This document shows, one piece after another, positions 34,512 through 47,457 of a DNA stretch of 64,000 nt. A model generated the notes under the pieces. The model had not been told where the DNA came from. It was given only the letters and a program-made list of their open reading frames with translations, and did not search any database. The position numbers and the translations under genes are program-made. Every line of letters starts with the position of its first letter. Positions within the stretch are counted from its first letter, which is position 1. The stretch spans positions 1,455,501 through 1,519,500 of the forward strand of contig CM069600.1 in the NCBI GenBank assembly GCA_035771175.1, in the 5' to 3' direction. The stretch comes from Paratinospora sagittata (lineage: Eukaryota; Streptophyta; Magnoliopsida; Ranunculales; Menispermaceae).

Positions 34512-36170
34512 ATGTTGATGCTATTGACAACGATGGTGAAGGTTATCAAGGATGACCTTATGGAGGTGGTGATGATGGAGTTCTTTCACAATGGGATCAT
34601 TAATGGTTGTACTAATGAGACATACATCTGCCTAATCCCTAAAAAGACCGTATCTAGAAGGGTTGCTGAATTTAGGCCCATTAGCCTCACCACATGTCTT
34701 TATAAGATTATTGCAAAAGTGTTGGCTAATAGGGTGAAGGGTGTTTTGCAGGATACGATATCCGAGAATCAGATGGCATTTTGTACAAGGTCGTCAAATT
34801 GTTGACGCTGTGCTTGTTGCAAATTAGTTGGTGGAGGACTACAGATCTTGAAGGAAAGCGGGGGTTGTATTTAAGCTTGACTTTGCCAAAGCTTATGACA
34901 TGGTCAATTGAGATTTTCTTGACTATGTGTTAAAGATGAAGGGGTTTGGCTTGAGATGGAGGATGTGGATGAGGGGATGCTTGCATTCGATATCCTATTC
35001 AGTTTTTGTTACGGCCGCTTGAAGGGAAAGATTGTGGGGGAGAGGGGGACTCAGGCAGGGCGATCCGCTTTCCCCCTTCTTGTTTACTCTAGTTGTAGAT
35101 GTGCTGGGGAGAATGTTGGATAAAGCCAGGATGACAAGTATGATTTTAGGCTATAGGGTTGGTTGAGATGAAGTGGAGGTTACCTCCAGTTTGCTGACGA
35201 CACATTGATTTTCTTGGATGGGAGTGATGATTGCATCGACAATGCATCTATGGTTGTGAGATGTTTTTGTTGGCTCTCAGATTGGTTATAAACATGACTT
35301 AGAGTCAGTTAGCAGACATACATGTTTCTCAAGAATGGTTGGGGGATATGGCAAGTCAAATTGGATGTGCTATTTGTTCTTGGCCCATGAAATATTTGGG
35401 TATGACTCTAGGTGGTAATCCATCTAAGATGGCATTTTGGGAACCTATTGTTTCCAAGGTTTCGAGAAAACTTGATGGATGGAAAAGAAGTTTCTTATCT
35501 AAAGGAGGAAGGCTTACACTAATCAAGTCAGTGTTGGATGCTCTGCTAACATACTATTTATCTGTCTTCAAGATTCCGGCGAAGGTGGCTAATCGAATTG
35601 AGAAGTTGATGAGGGATTTTCTATGGGGGAATGATGACAGGTGTTTGGGATCTCATTTGGTGTCGTGGAGCATTGTGCAACGGAAGACTGATCAAGGTGG
35701 ATTGGATATTGGAGATGTGATTAATAGAAATAAAGCTCTAGTTCGGAAGTGGCTATGGCTTTTCCCAATGGAGAGGCATTTTCTGTGGAGGAAAGTTATT
35801 TGTAGCAGACATGGACTATGGGATAACCTGAGGGATGCTGGGTTAGCCAATAGAGCCACATTTAGGAGTCCTTGGAAATTCATCTCTTCAGTTTATCCCA
35901 TATTTTTACCCTTGATTAGACTCAAATTGGGAAAAAGTGACTCAATTCATTTTTGGGAGGATATTTGGTGTGGGAATGACACCCTCCAAGCACTTTTCCC
36001 TAACCTTTATTAGCGATTCGCCTTCTATAAAAAACCTATTATTGATTTTGTGAGAAATTTGGAAGAATCCCCACTGTCATGGGACTTTCAATTAGGTAGG
36101 TATATTTCTCCTAGGGAGGAAAGAGATATGACGTCTTTAACTAGTTTACTTGAGGGATGTTTAGGAAAAT
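34512..36170 (+). pseudogene. LINE B: L1 ORF2 fragment (reverse transcriptase to zinc-binding linker)
   Basis: Coding similarity to LINE A, D and E starts at VIKDDLMEVVMMEFFHNG and ends at TSLTSLLEGCLGK. It includes INGCTNETYICLIPKK, GDPLSP and the FADDTLIF box. Several stops and frameshifts occur (near 34800-35330 and 36013). It lacks the endonuclease, the zinc finger and the 3' end, and no target duplication was found, so it is a remnant cut on both sides. Confidence 0.9.
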
Positions 36171-36189
36171 TCAAAAAAATTAATTTTTA

Positions 36190-36620
36190 GTTTCTTGGTA
36201 TTTTTAGGCAAGTTTTTTTATTTTTTATATTTTTTAGAGAAGTTTCTATTTTGATAGAATTATATTTTAATGGTTGTTTTAGAGGTTCCTAAATTCATTT
36301 TTTTTATTTAATGTGATTAGGAAGTGTCTAGATAGAATTGTAATGACATTAAAAAGTTTCTATGTTGTTTCAAGGGAGTTATTTGTATAAGGCGCTCCAA
36401 TTATGAAAATTAAACATACAATCAATTCAATAATCAATTATTTTTCTCTTTGCTTGCAAATTCTGCTTTTTAGTTCTCTGTTTTTCTATTTTTCTCTTGA
36501 ATCCATTTATTCAAATATACTTCCATTACGTTCAAGATATTGTTCCTCCTACGAGCCCTTAAGTTGGGCCAACAGGCTTGTGGGTGTGCATGCAACGCAT
36601 GCCTAGCCTGTAGATCCCAG
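36190..36620 (+). other. LTR-like or unclassified repeat remnant
   Basis: A T-rich stretch with a TTTGTATAAGGC phrase and A-rich/T-rich alternation resembles the R-U5 part of a plant LTR. No matching second LTR, primer site or flanking duplication was found, so the class is only a guess. Confidence 0.25.
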
Positions 36621-37194
36621 GGTTTTTTTTTTTTCTTCTTGGGAAAAATTCCTATTGCTGGTATGAGGGGATGAGGCTTCATTTAAGTCTTATCGTGGAA
36701 TAATACGAATCAATGTGGGACTAATATCTGGAGTTGAGCTGTTAGCACATATATACTGGCATATTGCAGTTGTTTACAAGTTCATAAATGATTGATCTCT
36801 TTGTTTACATTTTTGTGTGAACTCAACTCTACTCAACAAGCCTTTTCCCTAACTATATGTGGTCAGCTATATGAATCTGCTTCTTGCTCTCCCCAAGTCA
36901 ACATTTAAATTACAAGTAGTTATATATTTCTTAATTATCTTTGTCCTTGTTATTTTTGGTCGCTCATCCGGATTGACGCATTTAAAGGTCATTGTTGTAT
37001 GTGTCCAAAATACCTTAATCAGTTTACTCTCATTTTATCTCTAGTTGGGGCTTCTCCTATCATTTCTTGAATATGCTTATTTCTAATTTTATCTTTTAAT
37101 ATTTTACCAAAGTAAAATATGCTCATCAAAGGTTTTTCTATACCAAATTTCCCGAAGTCCATTGTTGATCTCTTTTGAATGGCCATCTCGTCTC

Positions 37195-37661
37195 CTAATC
37201 ACTATCTCCATGAGTATTGGTCCATAATTTTATTGGTGGTGGTTTGGTGATTGTGGGAGGAAAGAAATATTGGAATCTTGGAGGGTAATGAAAGAAGCTT
37301 TTGTGTGCTTTGGGATGACTTAATTGTTTCGACTTCCCTTTGGACAGTGACTTCTAGACTTTCTAGGGGGTTTTCTTTTGGGAGATGGCTCAAGGGTTGG
37401 GAGCATTAAGGATCCTATCTTGATTTTACTCGCTTTGTCTGTTTGTCTTGTCTTTGTTTGTTTTCTCATCTCCTAGATGAGCTTGCTTATGCTTTGTTGA
37501 GTGCAAGTGCACTCACCCTGAAGGGAGGGGGTTCGAATTTGAACCGTGCCACCCATCACCATGTTGGCCAACGGTGGCCAAGGATGTTTGTAACCGTGCC
37601 CTAGAGGGATTAGTAAGAACCATGATATTCCTGATACCCGCTAACCTAAAAAAAAAAAAAA
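37195..37661 (+). pseudogene. 3'-terminal fragment of a LINE with poly(A) tail
   Basis: One frame gives SFCVLWDDLIVSTSLWTVTS and FSFGRWLKGW before a stop, matching the C-terminal wording (short linker then GDWLRGW) of L1 ORF2. The remainder looks like a 3' UTR ending in 14 A (37648-37661). A GGTTCGAATTTGAACC-like box B in the tail means a SINE-type origin for the last 200 bp is possible. Confidence 0.5.
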
Positions 37662-37731
37662 CATTCACATTTTTGTTACCTATTAATTTTTTTCAACTTT
37701 AATAGGACACATCAATCATATAATACTTAAG

Positions 37732-37743
37732 AACTGTCCTCCA
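37732..37743. repeat. Target-site duplication at the 5' end of LINE C
   Basis: AACTGTCCTCCA is repeated exactly at 44897-44908, after the poly(A) of LINE C. Confidence 0.9.
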
Positions 37744-37762
37744 CTTACAAGTCTTGAGTGTG

Positions 37763-40121
37763 ATGGCGAAGGCGAAGGCGACTGGCGAGCGGAACGAGTG
37801 GTTAGATCGAGCGATTGGGAAGGTGAACAATAAGGCGAGAGGCAAGGAGAAGAGGATGGAGGAGGATGTTCATAGAAGAAGAAGCGAGGAAGGAACAAAA
37901 AGTCGTTCTTTTCATTTGCTTAGTAATGGCCCTACGAATCGTTTGACAGGCCAATGGGCTTTGCAGATCTTTCGAACTAAGTACAAGTGGTTCACTCTAT
38001 GCTTATTGAGGGATGGTTCTAAGAGACTAATCGAGGAAGCCACTAAAACAAGAATATACTCGATCAACCTTGATCTAGAGTCATCTGCATGGTTGCTGGG
38101 TCGTATGGGCGATGTATAGGAAGCTAGGAGGGACAGAAGCTTCAAAAAGGTTCATAAAGGAAGGAATCATGTGCTGCTCTGCTCATTGAGTCCTATACAA
38201 ATAGGCGAGGTAGTTGTGTAAGAACCACTAAGATAAAAAACGACACCCAACGAGCTATCTTCATTCCTGATGAAGTCGGAGGTCAAGGTTGGTCATCTAT
38301 GAAGCAGAGCCTATGGAGGTGAAAGCACAGTTAAGTCCAAGTCCTCCACAGAACGCGATTTCGATATGAACAAGCTTTAAGGAAAAACCATCCCTCATCT
38401 CATAGGAGGTGAAGAGGTGCGGCCAAAGAAGGAAGCTCATAGAACAAATGAATTCTCGACCGACATTTTGGTGATTAGGAAATTCGATAAAGAGGATTGA
38501 TCATTGATTGAGAAGGAGATGAAAACAAGTCTTGGAAGGTCTATCAACCTAAAAAAGTTGGGCGAGGTTCGTGCCCCATTCAGTTGTGATAGCCATGAGG
38601 AGATGGAGCGTCTCATTCGAGGAAAAGTAAGGACATTTAAGGCAGAGATCGAGTTCAAAAAGTGGTCACCGGACATGCAGTGGGACTACATGATGATCTG
38701 GTGCAGAAAGAACTGGATAGGAGTGGAAGGATTCCCACCAGCCTTATGGAAGGTGGAAACCTTTGCTAGAGTTGCTGAGCGTTGTGGCGGTTTGTTGGAC
38801 ATCTCAAAGGAAACAATATGTGGGAGATCAATGGAAAGAGCGATAATGAAGGTGGTCGGAGACCATTCCGATTTTCCACCAACATACATTGAGATTCCTT
38901 ATGGTGCAACGACTTTGGAGGTACGATTGTTCGATCTGCATCGAAAATGGCTACCTTCTGAGTTCGAAGTGTACAACAATGCCAAAGATTACGATCTCCA
39001 GAAGAAGGTTTTTACCGAGGAAGATGAAGATTCGGTCGGGCGTTGAAGCTTCAGTCGCCGGAGGAAACACAAGCGAGAGAGATACCATATCCAGCCTCAT
39101 GATAGTACGGATGATCCTAACATGACGACTCTGACCAAGGGTATGGCGATTGAGCTCCTCGAGCAGTGTAGGCGTAACTCTAGCCACTGAGTAGCTACCT
39201 GGCCTTTGGAAGTTTAGACACGTGGTGATAATTTGAATCGCGGAGGACATACTCGTGCTGTTTGTGATGATGTTGGCGGACTGGTCGGGTGGGCCTACAA
39301 TCATAGGTTGGCTCATTTAGGAGTTAATTACCAATGGGCCCAAGATAGACAATCCAGGGATCGTCTACCTTCCAAATCACGGGCCAACTCTACAATAGAA
39401 ATGGACTACAAATCAAGTCTAAAGGCCTCATTGGTATTTAAGAACAAAGATAAAAGTGGAGGCCCAAAGCAAGACATCCAGAAAATGAAGGCGAGACCTA
39501 GTCCATTACGGGTATATCGCAGAAAGAAGAAAGCCCAAAATCGAAACGGACTAGCCAGGGGCCCATCAAAATCAGAACGGTGGAAACTCGAAGGTTGGTC
39601 ATCGATAGAGACGGACCAGTAGGACTCGTCAAGTTCGGACGAGGAACCAAAATGAGACAATCCCAGAATAAGCCATGGGTAGACATGATCAAGGGAGAGG
39701 AAGTGGCCGAATTGGAGGCTCCCCAAGAACAGGCCAAGGTACGATCACTAATTCTGACTAATAGTGGTGTGCATGGCCCCCCCCCCCCCCCCCCCCCCCC
39801 CCCTCCTTTCTCAATCCCCTTGTTCCCTCTCCCCTTTCATTCTAAAGACCAAGGCTGGCACTTTTATAGCACTTCAAGCAAGCCTGGGGCAGACTAAAGA
39901 TAACCTTGGTGGTTCATCATTGGGCAACTATGCAAGTCAGGAGACTAAAAGGGAGTTGAAATATACATCCACGTGTATCGAAATTGCGAGTTTTCTGAAG
40001 ACCATGGATGTCCGACTATTTAGACTGATGGAGGTAACAAAGAACGATAATGGCGGCAATGCAAAGGTCATCGTTACTGTATTAGATGGTGAGATGATGG
40101 ATTGGGGCCTTGTGGTTCGTC
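37763..40121 (+). pseudogene. LINE C ORF1, broken
   Basis: It starts MAKAKATGERNEWLDRAIGK. The DUF4283-like core appears at 38504-39046 with WCRKNWIGVEGFPPALWK and RCGGLLD, the same motif as in LINE A ORF1. Stops lie near 38119 and frames change several times. A run of 27 C at 39777-39803 lies inside it and probably shifted the frame. Confidence 0.82.
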
Positions 40122-43100
40122 ATGAAGATTTTATCTTGGAATATTCATGGTTGCGGATTGAAAGAAACACAGAGGGCAATCAAGAAAGTTTTAGGAATCA
40201 CCAAACCAGACATAGGAGGTGAACAAGAGGAGGTGGACAGGCAGTTAGTAGGCTGAATTAGGCAATCTAGATTCTTAGAATGGAGTCTTCTTCCAGCTGA
40301 TGGATCAATAGGAGGCATTTTGGTCATTTGGGATGTAGAAAGGTGAAAGTCAGTGATCAGATGTTCGGGAACTTCTCTGTCTCTGTAAGAATAAAGGAAG
40401 GCAATAAACCAAAATGGTGTCTCACCGGTGTATACGACCCAAACCTTCGACATGAGAGGTAGGCCTTCTAGGATGAGTTAGCTGGACTGTGGAACATTTG
40501 TTCACCAAGATGGTGCTTAGGAGGAGACTTTAACGTGATCAGGCTTATGTCTGAAAAGACAAACCGTTCCACTTTAACTCAAGATATGAAAAATTTCGAT
40601 TCCCTAATCCATGAATTACAACTTCGCGATCCTCCCTTGTTGAATCACAAGTTTACATGGACAAACGGTCGAGAGGGTCCGACTTGTAGCAGACTAGACC
40701 GCTTCCTTTTGGGTGAGGAGTGGGAGGCTATGTACCCATTAAGCCGACAGGAAGCAGTAGCAAGACTAACTTCAGATCATTGGGCCATCATTCTAACATG
40801 GAATTTGGGAAATGGGGACCATCCCCTTTTAGATTTGAACATGTATGGTTCCTATACCTGGGATTTGATCAACTAATCAAGCAACAGGCAGTGGTGGAGC
40901 CAAGCTTCATACCAGGGTTGGGAAGGGTATAAGTTCATGCAAAAGTTGAAGTTCTTAAAGTCCGAGATTAAGGATTAGAGTAGGGATTTTGGAGATCAAG
41001 ATAGGAAGGCCTGGCCCTAATGCAAGAATTGAGTCTACTTGACGACCAATGGGTCACAAAAACCTAGTCACATAAAAACAGAACCAGAAGGGCACAAATT
41101 TTGGGGGAAATTCAGGCTATAAATTGTCGCAAGGACCGGGTAGTTGGTCAGAAAGCAAAAATTAAATGGGTGAAGGAAGGAGACACAAACACCAAGTTCT
41201 TTCACAGATTGTTGAGCTACAGAAAAGCCAAGTCAATTTTGGCAAAGATGGAAAAGGGTGATGGGTCTCTCCTGGAGAACGAGGAGGACATTGTCAAGGA
41301 AATAACAAAACATTTTCAAAACTTATTCATAGATGAGGAACGACAGGCTTGGGACATCGATCGAATCAACTGGAACTGTCTAAACATTGAACAGTGTGCA
41401 TGGCTTGAGAGGCACTTCGGTGAGGAAGAAATTAGGAATGTTGTGTTCAATTGTGATGGTGAAAAGGCCCTCGGTCTAGATAGCTTCACAATGATGTTTT
41501 TCCAAAAGTTCTGGGACACCATCAAAGAGGATCTACTACAACTCATGGAGGAATTCTACAACATTGGGGTGGTGAACAAATGCACAAATGAAACTTGTAT
41601 AAGTCTAATATACCTAAGAAAATCAATTCCGAAAAAGTGGGGGACTTTATGCCAATAAACCTAACCACGAGCATGTATAAAATAATCGGGAAGACTCTGG
41701 CCCTGAGACTAAGAAATGTCATCCACCTAACAATAGCAAAAACACAAATGGCATTTGTGAAGAACAGACAAATAACGAATGCCATTCTCATAGCAAATGA
41801 AGCAGTGGAGGAATACAAACGAAAATCAAAGCAAGGAACCCTTTTCAAAAATGATTTTGCTAAGGCGTATGACTTAGTGAGATGGGGTTTTTTGGACTAT
41901 GTTTTGATGATGAAAGGGTTTGGGCATCGTTGGAGAAAATGGATTCGAGGATTCTATCATCAGTATCATTCTAGGTTTTTGTCAATGGTAGATCCCGTGG
42001 AAAATTCAATGGTTCTAGGGGCCTTTTGACAGGGCGATCCACTATCCCCCTTTTTTTACACTTTAGTGGCAGATGTGTTAGATGGTATGGTCAACAAAGC
42101 CACGGAGAAAGGTCTAATCAATGGGTTCACGATTGCTACAAATAAAGTCCAGGTTTCACACATTCTTTTTGCAGATGATTGCATTTTTCTGTTGGAAAAT
42201 GATGATTTCAATTTAAAGAACACATGATGGTAGTTAGAAACTTTTGCTTCATATCAGGTCTCAACATCAATTTGTCTAAATGCAAGATGGTTGGAGTTAA
42301 CATCGATGAAAACAGAATGGGAAGTCTAGCTGAAGCCACTGGATGCTCTGTGGAATGTTGGCCTATTTAATACTTGGGCATCCCTTTAGGAGGAAATCCC
42401 CTAAAGATTTCATTTTGGGAATTGGTGATCCACACAGTGTCTAAGAGGATTGAAGGATGGAAAAGACGTTTCCTATTGAAAGGGGGAAGATTGGCCCTAT
42501 TAAAATTTGTATTACAAGCAATTCCCACTTACTATTTATTAGTGTTTCGATTACCAAAATCAGTGGCGGTTATCTTGGAACGCCTCATTAGGAATTTTCT
42601 ATGGAAAGGTGAGGAGATCTCAAATGGCATGCACCCAATTAAATGGGAGGTGGTAAAGTCGAATTTTGATCATGGAGGAATTGGCATCGAGGATCTAATT
42701 GAAAAGAATAAGGCTCTGGCTGGTAAATGATTATGGAGATTCATCATGGATTGGCATGCACTTTGGGCTAAGGTTATTAAAAGCCATCACGGGCTGCGAG
42801 AGAATGCCAGGGATGCCAGGGATGCCAGTGTTAACCCATGAGCCACATTTAGGTGCCCTTGGAAATTTATTCATTCTATTTTCCCATCTTTTTCACTCCA
42901 TATTAGATTGAAACTTGGTAATGGCAATCAAATCCTATTCTGGAAAGACACATAGTGCGGAAATGACTGTTTTAAAAACATGTTTCCGATACCATATAAT
43001 TGCTCGAGCCTACACAAGGCCCCAGTTGCTTCCTTTGTATCCATTGATACTACTAATAATGGAAACCCATTAAGCTGGAACCTTCACCTTGATAGGAACC

Positions 43101-43764
43101 TTTCCCAAGAGCTACCCCTAAAGTAACTGATTTGATTAACTGTCTCAACCAATGTACCCTTTCAAATGACAATGATAAAATGTTATGGATTGGGAATACA
43201 ATAGGATCCTTCTCAACTAAATCTTTCTACAACATTCTTTCCTCAATACCTGATCAACCCAAGATTTTCCCCCCAACAAATTTTATTTGGAAACCCCACA
43301 CTCCCTCTAATGTCAAAGTTGTGCGTTGGCTGACAACTCACAATAGACTTAGTTGCGTTGATGTCTTGTAAAGAAAACAACCATATTTGTTTATTTCTCC
43401 AAATTGTTGCCGTCTATGCAGGAATAACACAAATATGCGCAACATGTTTTCTGGGAATGTGATTTTGCAAGGCACATTTGGAATTGCTGGTCGTCATCTT
43501 TTTGCGGCTTCCCTCAACCAAGAGCTGATGATCCATTTTCCTTCCCTAACTCTTCTCTGGCATCTAATCTAAAGAAACTATTGGAGAGTTATGTTTTTTG
43601 CTGTTATATTGACATTATGGAAAGAAAGGAACAATAGGACTTTTAATGATGTTGTGAACAATGTAACCCAAGTGTGGGACCACTTTGTTTTTTTGTTTTC
43701 CTATTGGATCAGTTCTGGCAAGTTGTCTAAAGGCTGTGGCATCTGCGAGTGGAAAAGGAATTGA
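40122..43764 (+). pseudogene. LINE C ORF2: endonuclease, reverse transcriptase, zinc-binding domain, broken
   Basis: It begins MKILSWNIHGCGLKETQRAI in one frame, so the endonuclease start is present although buried under a longer ORF in another frame. Further motifs: GGDFNVIR, LTSDHWAI, the FADD box near 42170 (LFADDCIFLL), WKRRFLLKGGRLALL and a zinc finger near 43400 (CCRLCRNN). Length about 1214 codons equals LINE A ORF2. Many stops and frameshifts make it inactive. Confidence 0.88.
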
Positions 43765-43860
43765 TCTGCAATTTTCTAGTCTCTGTAATTAACATTCAGG
43801 GGACGTCTCATTCCTTGAAAGTTATTTTGTACTATGTATTATATCACTCTTATATATATA

Positions 43861-43981
43861 TGGTGGGCAATTTGGCCTGGGGCCCATGGGTCCGGCCTGG
43901 TCCCAAAATTTATTGGGCAGGTCTGGGTTCACATATCAAGACTCGACTCGACCCGGCCCAGCCCGAAGGCCCAATACTTAA

Positions 43982-44022
<41 letters not shown>

Positions 44023-44854
44023 ACTAATAGATATGTGTGTGTGTTGCAGGTGAATATATAATATTCATTAAGTTTTTTTTTGTTTAATTTGAAAATTGTT
44101 ATCATATAAAATATAATTAATTTGTTATAATCTTTCCTAAAAGTTTATGTAATTAATTGTAATATGATAGTGTATAATGTAATGTGTGATAAGTAATGAA
44201 AGTATAAATTAATTATACACAATTAAATATAGATGTCATGGAATGAACAAAAATTATAAAAGTTGTAAAAAGATTAGAATGAAATAAGAAATAAAAATAA
44301 AAATTATGTTATGTAGCTCAATATATAAAATAATAACATTAGGATTAATTCGTTACAGAAGAAATAAAATGTAAACTATATATAGGACAAAAAAAAAGAT
44401 GTACAAAATGATTTCAATTATTATAACTTTTATTTAATTTGTAATGATAAGTTGGATCATTGTGTTCTAAAAAAAGTTGTAACTTTGTAGTAAGTAGGAT
44501 CTCTTTTTAAATATGAAAATTTATATGTGTACAAGTTATTATTATTAATAAACCAATAAATAACATTATTTAATTTATGATTTGTAGGTTTTATTTTATT
44601 ATCAAAATAAAATTTATATTGTAATATTTAAAATTTAATTTAATCATATCTAATAAATTCGACTCATATAATTGGCCCAAAAGCCCGTTTGAGGCTCGGT
44701 CCGTTTATACATTGGGTCGGGTTTGAGCCAAGGGTCTTTAATGTCGGCCTGGCCCGACCCAACCCAACCCGAAATTTTATAAGGCCCGACCCGATTATTC
44801 CTAGGCCCGATGGGACCGCGCCGGGTCTGCCTGAATGACCCAAATTGCCACCCC
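43861..44854. mobile_element. hAT-like non-autonomous element nested in the LINE C 3' UTR
   Basis: The ends are TGGTGGGCAATTTGG and, inverted, GGGGTGGCAATTTGGG. Both ends are followed by GGCCC-rich stretches that are inverted relative to each other, with an AT-rich, non-coding middle containing a (TA)n run at about 43988-44018. Flanking TATATATA on both sides fits an 8-bp hAT duplication, but that site is low in complexity. Confidence 0.65.
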
Positions 44855-44896
44855 TATATATATATAATCCTTTGTTTCTGGTAAAAAAAAAAAAAA

Positions 44897-44908
44897 AACT
44901 GTCCTCCA
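44897..44908. repeat. Target-site duplication at the 3' end of LINE C
   Basis: This AACTGTCCTCCA is the exact partner of 37732-37743. Confidence 0.9.
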
Positions 44909-45574
44909 TTTAAATCACCCTGCTTTAATTTTATGGTATACATCCTCTTTTATTTCTCCTTCTTCATGAATAATGGATCTCAAATACTTAAAAATTTCAC
45001 TCTGTTGTATGTCTTGGCTTTCAATATTCATTGTCTTTTCATCTATATTTCTAATAATACTAAATTACATTTAATATGTTCATTCTTAGTCCTACTAATC
45101 TTGAACCTTTTAGATTCTAGAATCTCTTTCCTAACCTCTTGCTATACATTTATGCCGGATTTAGTTTCATTGATGAGTACTATATATTTTACAAATAACA
45201 TACATCAGTAAACATCTTCTTGAATATGTTTAATCTATTCATTCATAACTAGTGCAAAAGATAAAGACTTATCATAGATCTTGGTTACATGTTTGTATCA
45301 TAATTCACAACATTTTGACTGGTGCTCTATCGTTGGAATTATATTCTTAAAACTTTAGGTGATTTTCAGTTAATATTGTTAATTATTTTGTTTTTTAGAC
45401 CTAACGTAGATATATTATTAAAATTTAAATTTTGTAGTTTATAAAATCTTACCATTCATAATCCGATCCTTAAGAGCATGGAAATAGTATGTTAAAACTT
45501 AAAAGCCTAGAAGTCCACAAGAGAGTCATTCATCATGAATGATTATTTATTTTAGTCTTTGTTTTTAGTAAAAC
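44909..45574. other. Intron sequence, AT-rich, no gene recognised
   Basis: This is the right part of MAP kinase intron 2 between LINE C and the SINE end. Only short shadow frames occur. Confidence 0.6.
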
Positions 45575-45586
45575 ATTATGTGCATG

Positions 45587-45665
45587 GTATGTGGTTTGAC
45601 CCTTCCCTGAGACCCCGTACAGGTGGGGGAGCTTTGTGCGCTCGGCTGCCTTTTTATTGTTTTTT
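45587..45665 (+). mobile_element. 5'-truncated SINE 3' end (Au-like)
   Basis: The stretch CCTGAGACCCCGTACAGGTG followed by GGGAGCTTTGTGC and CTGCCTTTTT resembles the 3' end of Au-type plant SINEs, which end in T-rich tails. It is flanked by an exact 12-bp duplication ATTATGTGCATG (45575-45586 and 45666-45677). Confidence 0.8.
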
Positions 45666-45733
45666 ATTATGTGCATGACATGCACACAATTTGATAATTG
45701 CTGCTGACTGATGCATTTGTATTTATCATGCAG

Positions 45734-45871
45734 GTTGTGGCAATTAGAGACATAATACCACCACCTCAGAGGGAGATGTTTAATGATGTTTATATTGCTT
45801 ATGAGCTGATGGATACTGACCTTCATCAGATAATTCGATCCAATCAATCATTATCTGAGGAGCATTGTCAG
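45734..45871 (+). CDS. MPK6: MAP kinase gene, exon 3
   Basis: The acceptor CATGCAG ends at 45733. The exon encodes 46 residues, [20 protein letters not shown], then [18 protein letters not shown] and SLSEEHCQ. Phase 0 on both sides. The donor is GTGATT at 45872. The hinge [12 protein letters not shown] is typical of plant MAP kinases. Confidence 0.93.
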
Positions 45872-46500
45872 GTGATTATGAAATTTATATAGTCGCAGTT
45901 TCGAGTGCTTATGTTGTTCTTTCACTGCTTGTGCTGCTTTAGAGATTTTGTGTCTTCTAAATCATGAGCCATGGCTATTTGCAATATTTGCAATATTCAG
46001 TTGTGCACTCCAATCTTGTTTGTAATGAAAATTGCTCACGTATGTCTATTAGGAACTATTATCTATTTATAAGCTGCCAGTCCATTGAATTGCATGTCAA
46101 AATCTCATGGCACGAATGGGTGTATAGAGTCATATGGCAGATTTTGTTTGTGAGGCAATGATCCTTTGTCATGACAACGTTATCGGAATCTTACATCTCA
46201 TATTTTAAGTTACAGAAAAATTAATGAAAAATTCTTTTAAATGAAGTTTAAATTTACAAAGAAACTAGGGAAATTTTGCTATCACAATTGTCCAGCATTC
46301 AGCCACATTTGTTTGACATTACTGTTTGTGCCGTTCAATAGTATGTTGGCATGGTGGACAAGCATGCTTAGCCTTGATGAACAGCTGAACAGCTAAAAAT
46401 TTGAAATGCACAATTGTCCACTATGGGGTAGAGAGGTTTCTCTCGGAGATAAAAGACTTTATGCAAAGTTTTGGGTATTTTGTATTGAAAAATACACATT

Positions 46501-47457
46501 TCCTGTTGGGATATTGTGAAAGATGACTTGCTGAAAGTGATGACAGAATTTTTTGAAGATGGAGTTATCAATGGCTGCATTAATGAGACGTATATATGTC
46601 TCATTCCCAAGAAGACTATCTCCAGGACGGTTAATGACTATCGACCTATAAGTCTCACTACTAGCCTTTATAAAATCATAGCAAAGGTATTGGCTAATAG
46701 GTTGAAGAAGGTTCTCCACAAGACGGTCTCAAAATCTCAAATGACATTTGTACAAGGACGTCAGATTATTGACGCGGTGTTGGTGGCCAATGAGTTAGTG
46801 GAAGAGTATAGGGCTACTGGGAAGAAAGGGGTTGTTTTTAAGCTCGATTTTGCAAAGGTCTATGATATGGTCAACTGGGACTTCCTTGACTATGTTCTAA
46901 AGGAAAAAGGGTTTGGTGAAAGATGGCGAAAATGGATGAAAGGATGCCTGAAATCAGTCTCATACTCAGTATTCATCAATGGTAAACCATGGGGGCAAAT
47001 TAAAGGGGAAAGGGGATTGAGACAAGGCGATCCACTATCTCCCTTTCTTTTTACTTTGGCGGTGGATGTTCTTGGAAGGATGCTAGACAAGGCAAAGGCA
47101 GAGAATATGGCCAAGGGCTTTGTGGTGGGTAGGGAGAATGTTGATATTTCTCATCTTCAATTTGCTGATGACACCATGATTTTTGTGGAAGGGAGCAGGG
47201 AGCACATTTTTAACACCTCAATGCTTGTTACATGCTATTGTTGGATGTCGGGGATGGTGATCAATATGACCAAGAGTCAACTGGCGGGGATCAATGTTGG
47301 TATGGATTGGGCGTGTGAGATCGCATGCCAAGTTGGATGCTCCACAGGAGAGTGGCCTTTAAAATATCTGGGGATGCCTTTGGGGGGCAACCCATCTACA
47401 ACAATGTTTTGGGAGCAACCCATCTACAACAATGTTTTGGGAATCAGTGGTCACTAA
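46501..47457 (+). pseudogene. LINE D reverse transcriptase, long open part
   Basis: An open frame from the 5' junction to 47457 holds INGCINETYICLIPKK, FVQGRQIIDAVLVANELVEE, KLDFAKVYDMVNWDF, GLRQGDPLSPFLFTLAVD and an intact LQFADDTMIFVEG box. The reading is lost in an exact 28-bp tandem duplication (47387-47414 and 47415-47442). Later parts sit at 47472-47669, 47703-47921, 47964-48200 and 48205-48743 in shifting frames, with the zinc finger CYLC...H near 48430. Confidence 0.9.

Larger units (their letters stand above)
37744..44896 (+). mobile_element. LINE C: full-length L1 element with a nested hAT-like insertion
   Basis: It is flanked by an exact 12-bp duplication and ends in a poly(A) run (44883-44896). 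The layout is a 19-nt leader, ORF1 from 37763, ORF2 about 40122-43764, and a 3' UTR interrupted by a 994-bp insertion (43861-44854). Without the insertion it measures about 6.15 kb, close to LINE A. Its protein wording differs clearly from LINEs A, B, D and E, so it belongs to a different subfamily. Both ORFs are degenerate. It lies in sense orientation in MAP kinase intron 2. Confidence 0.92.
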
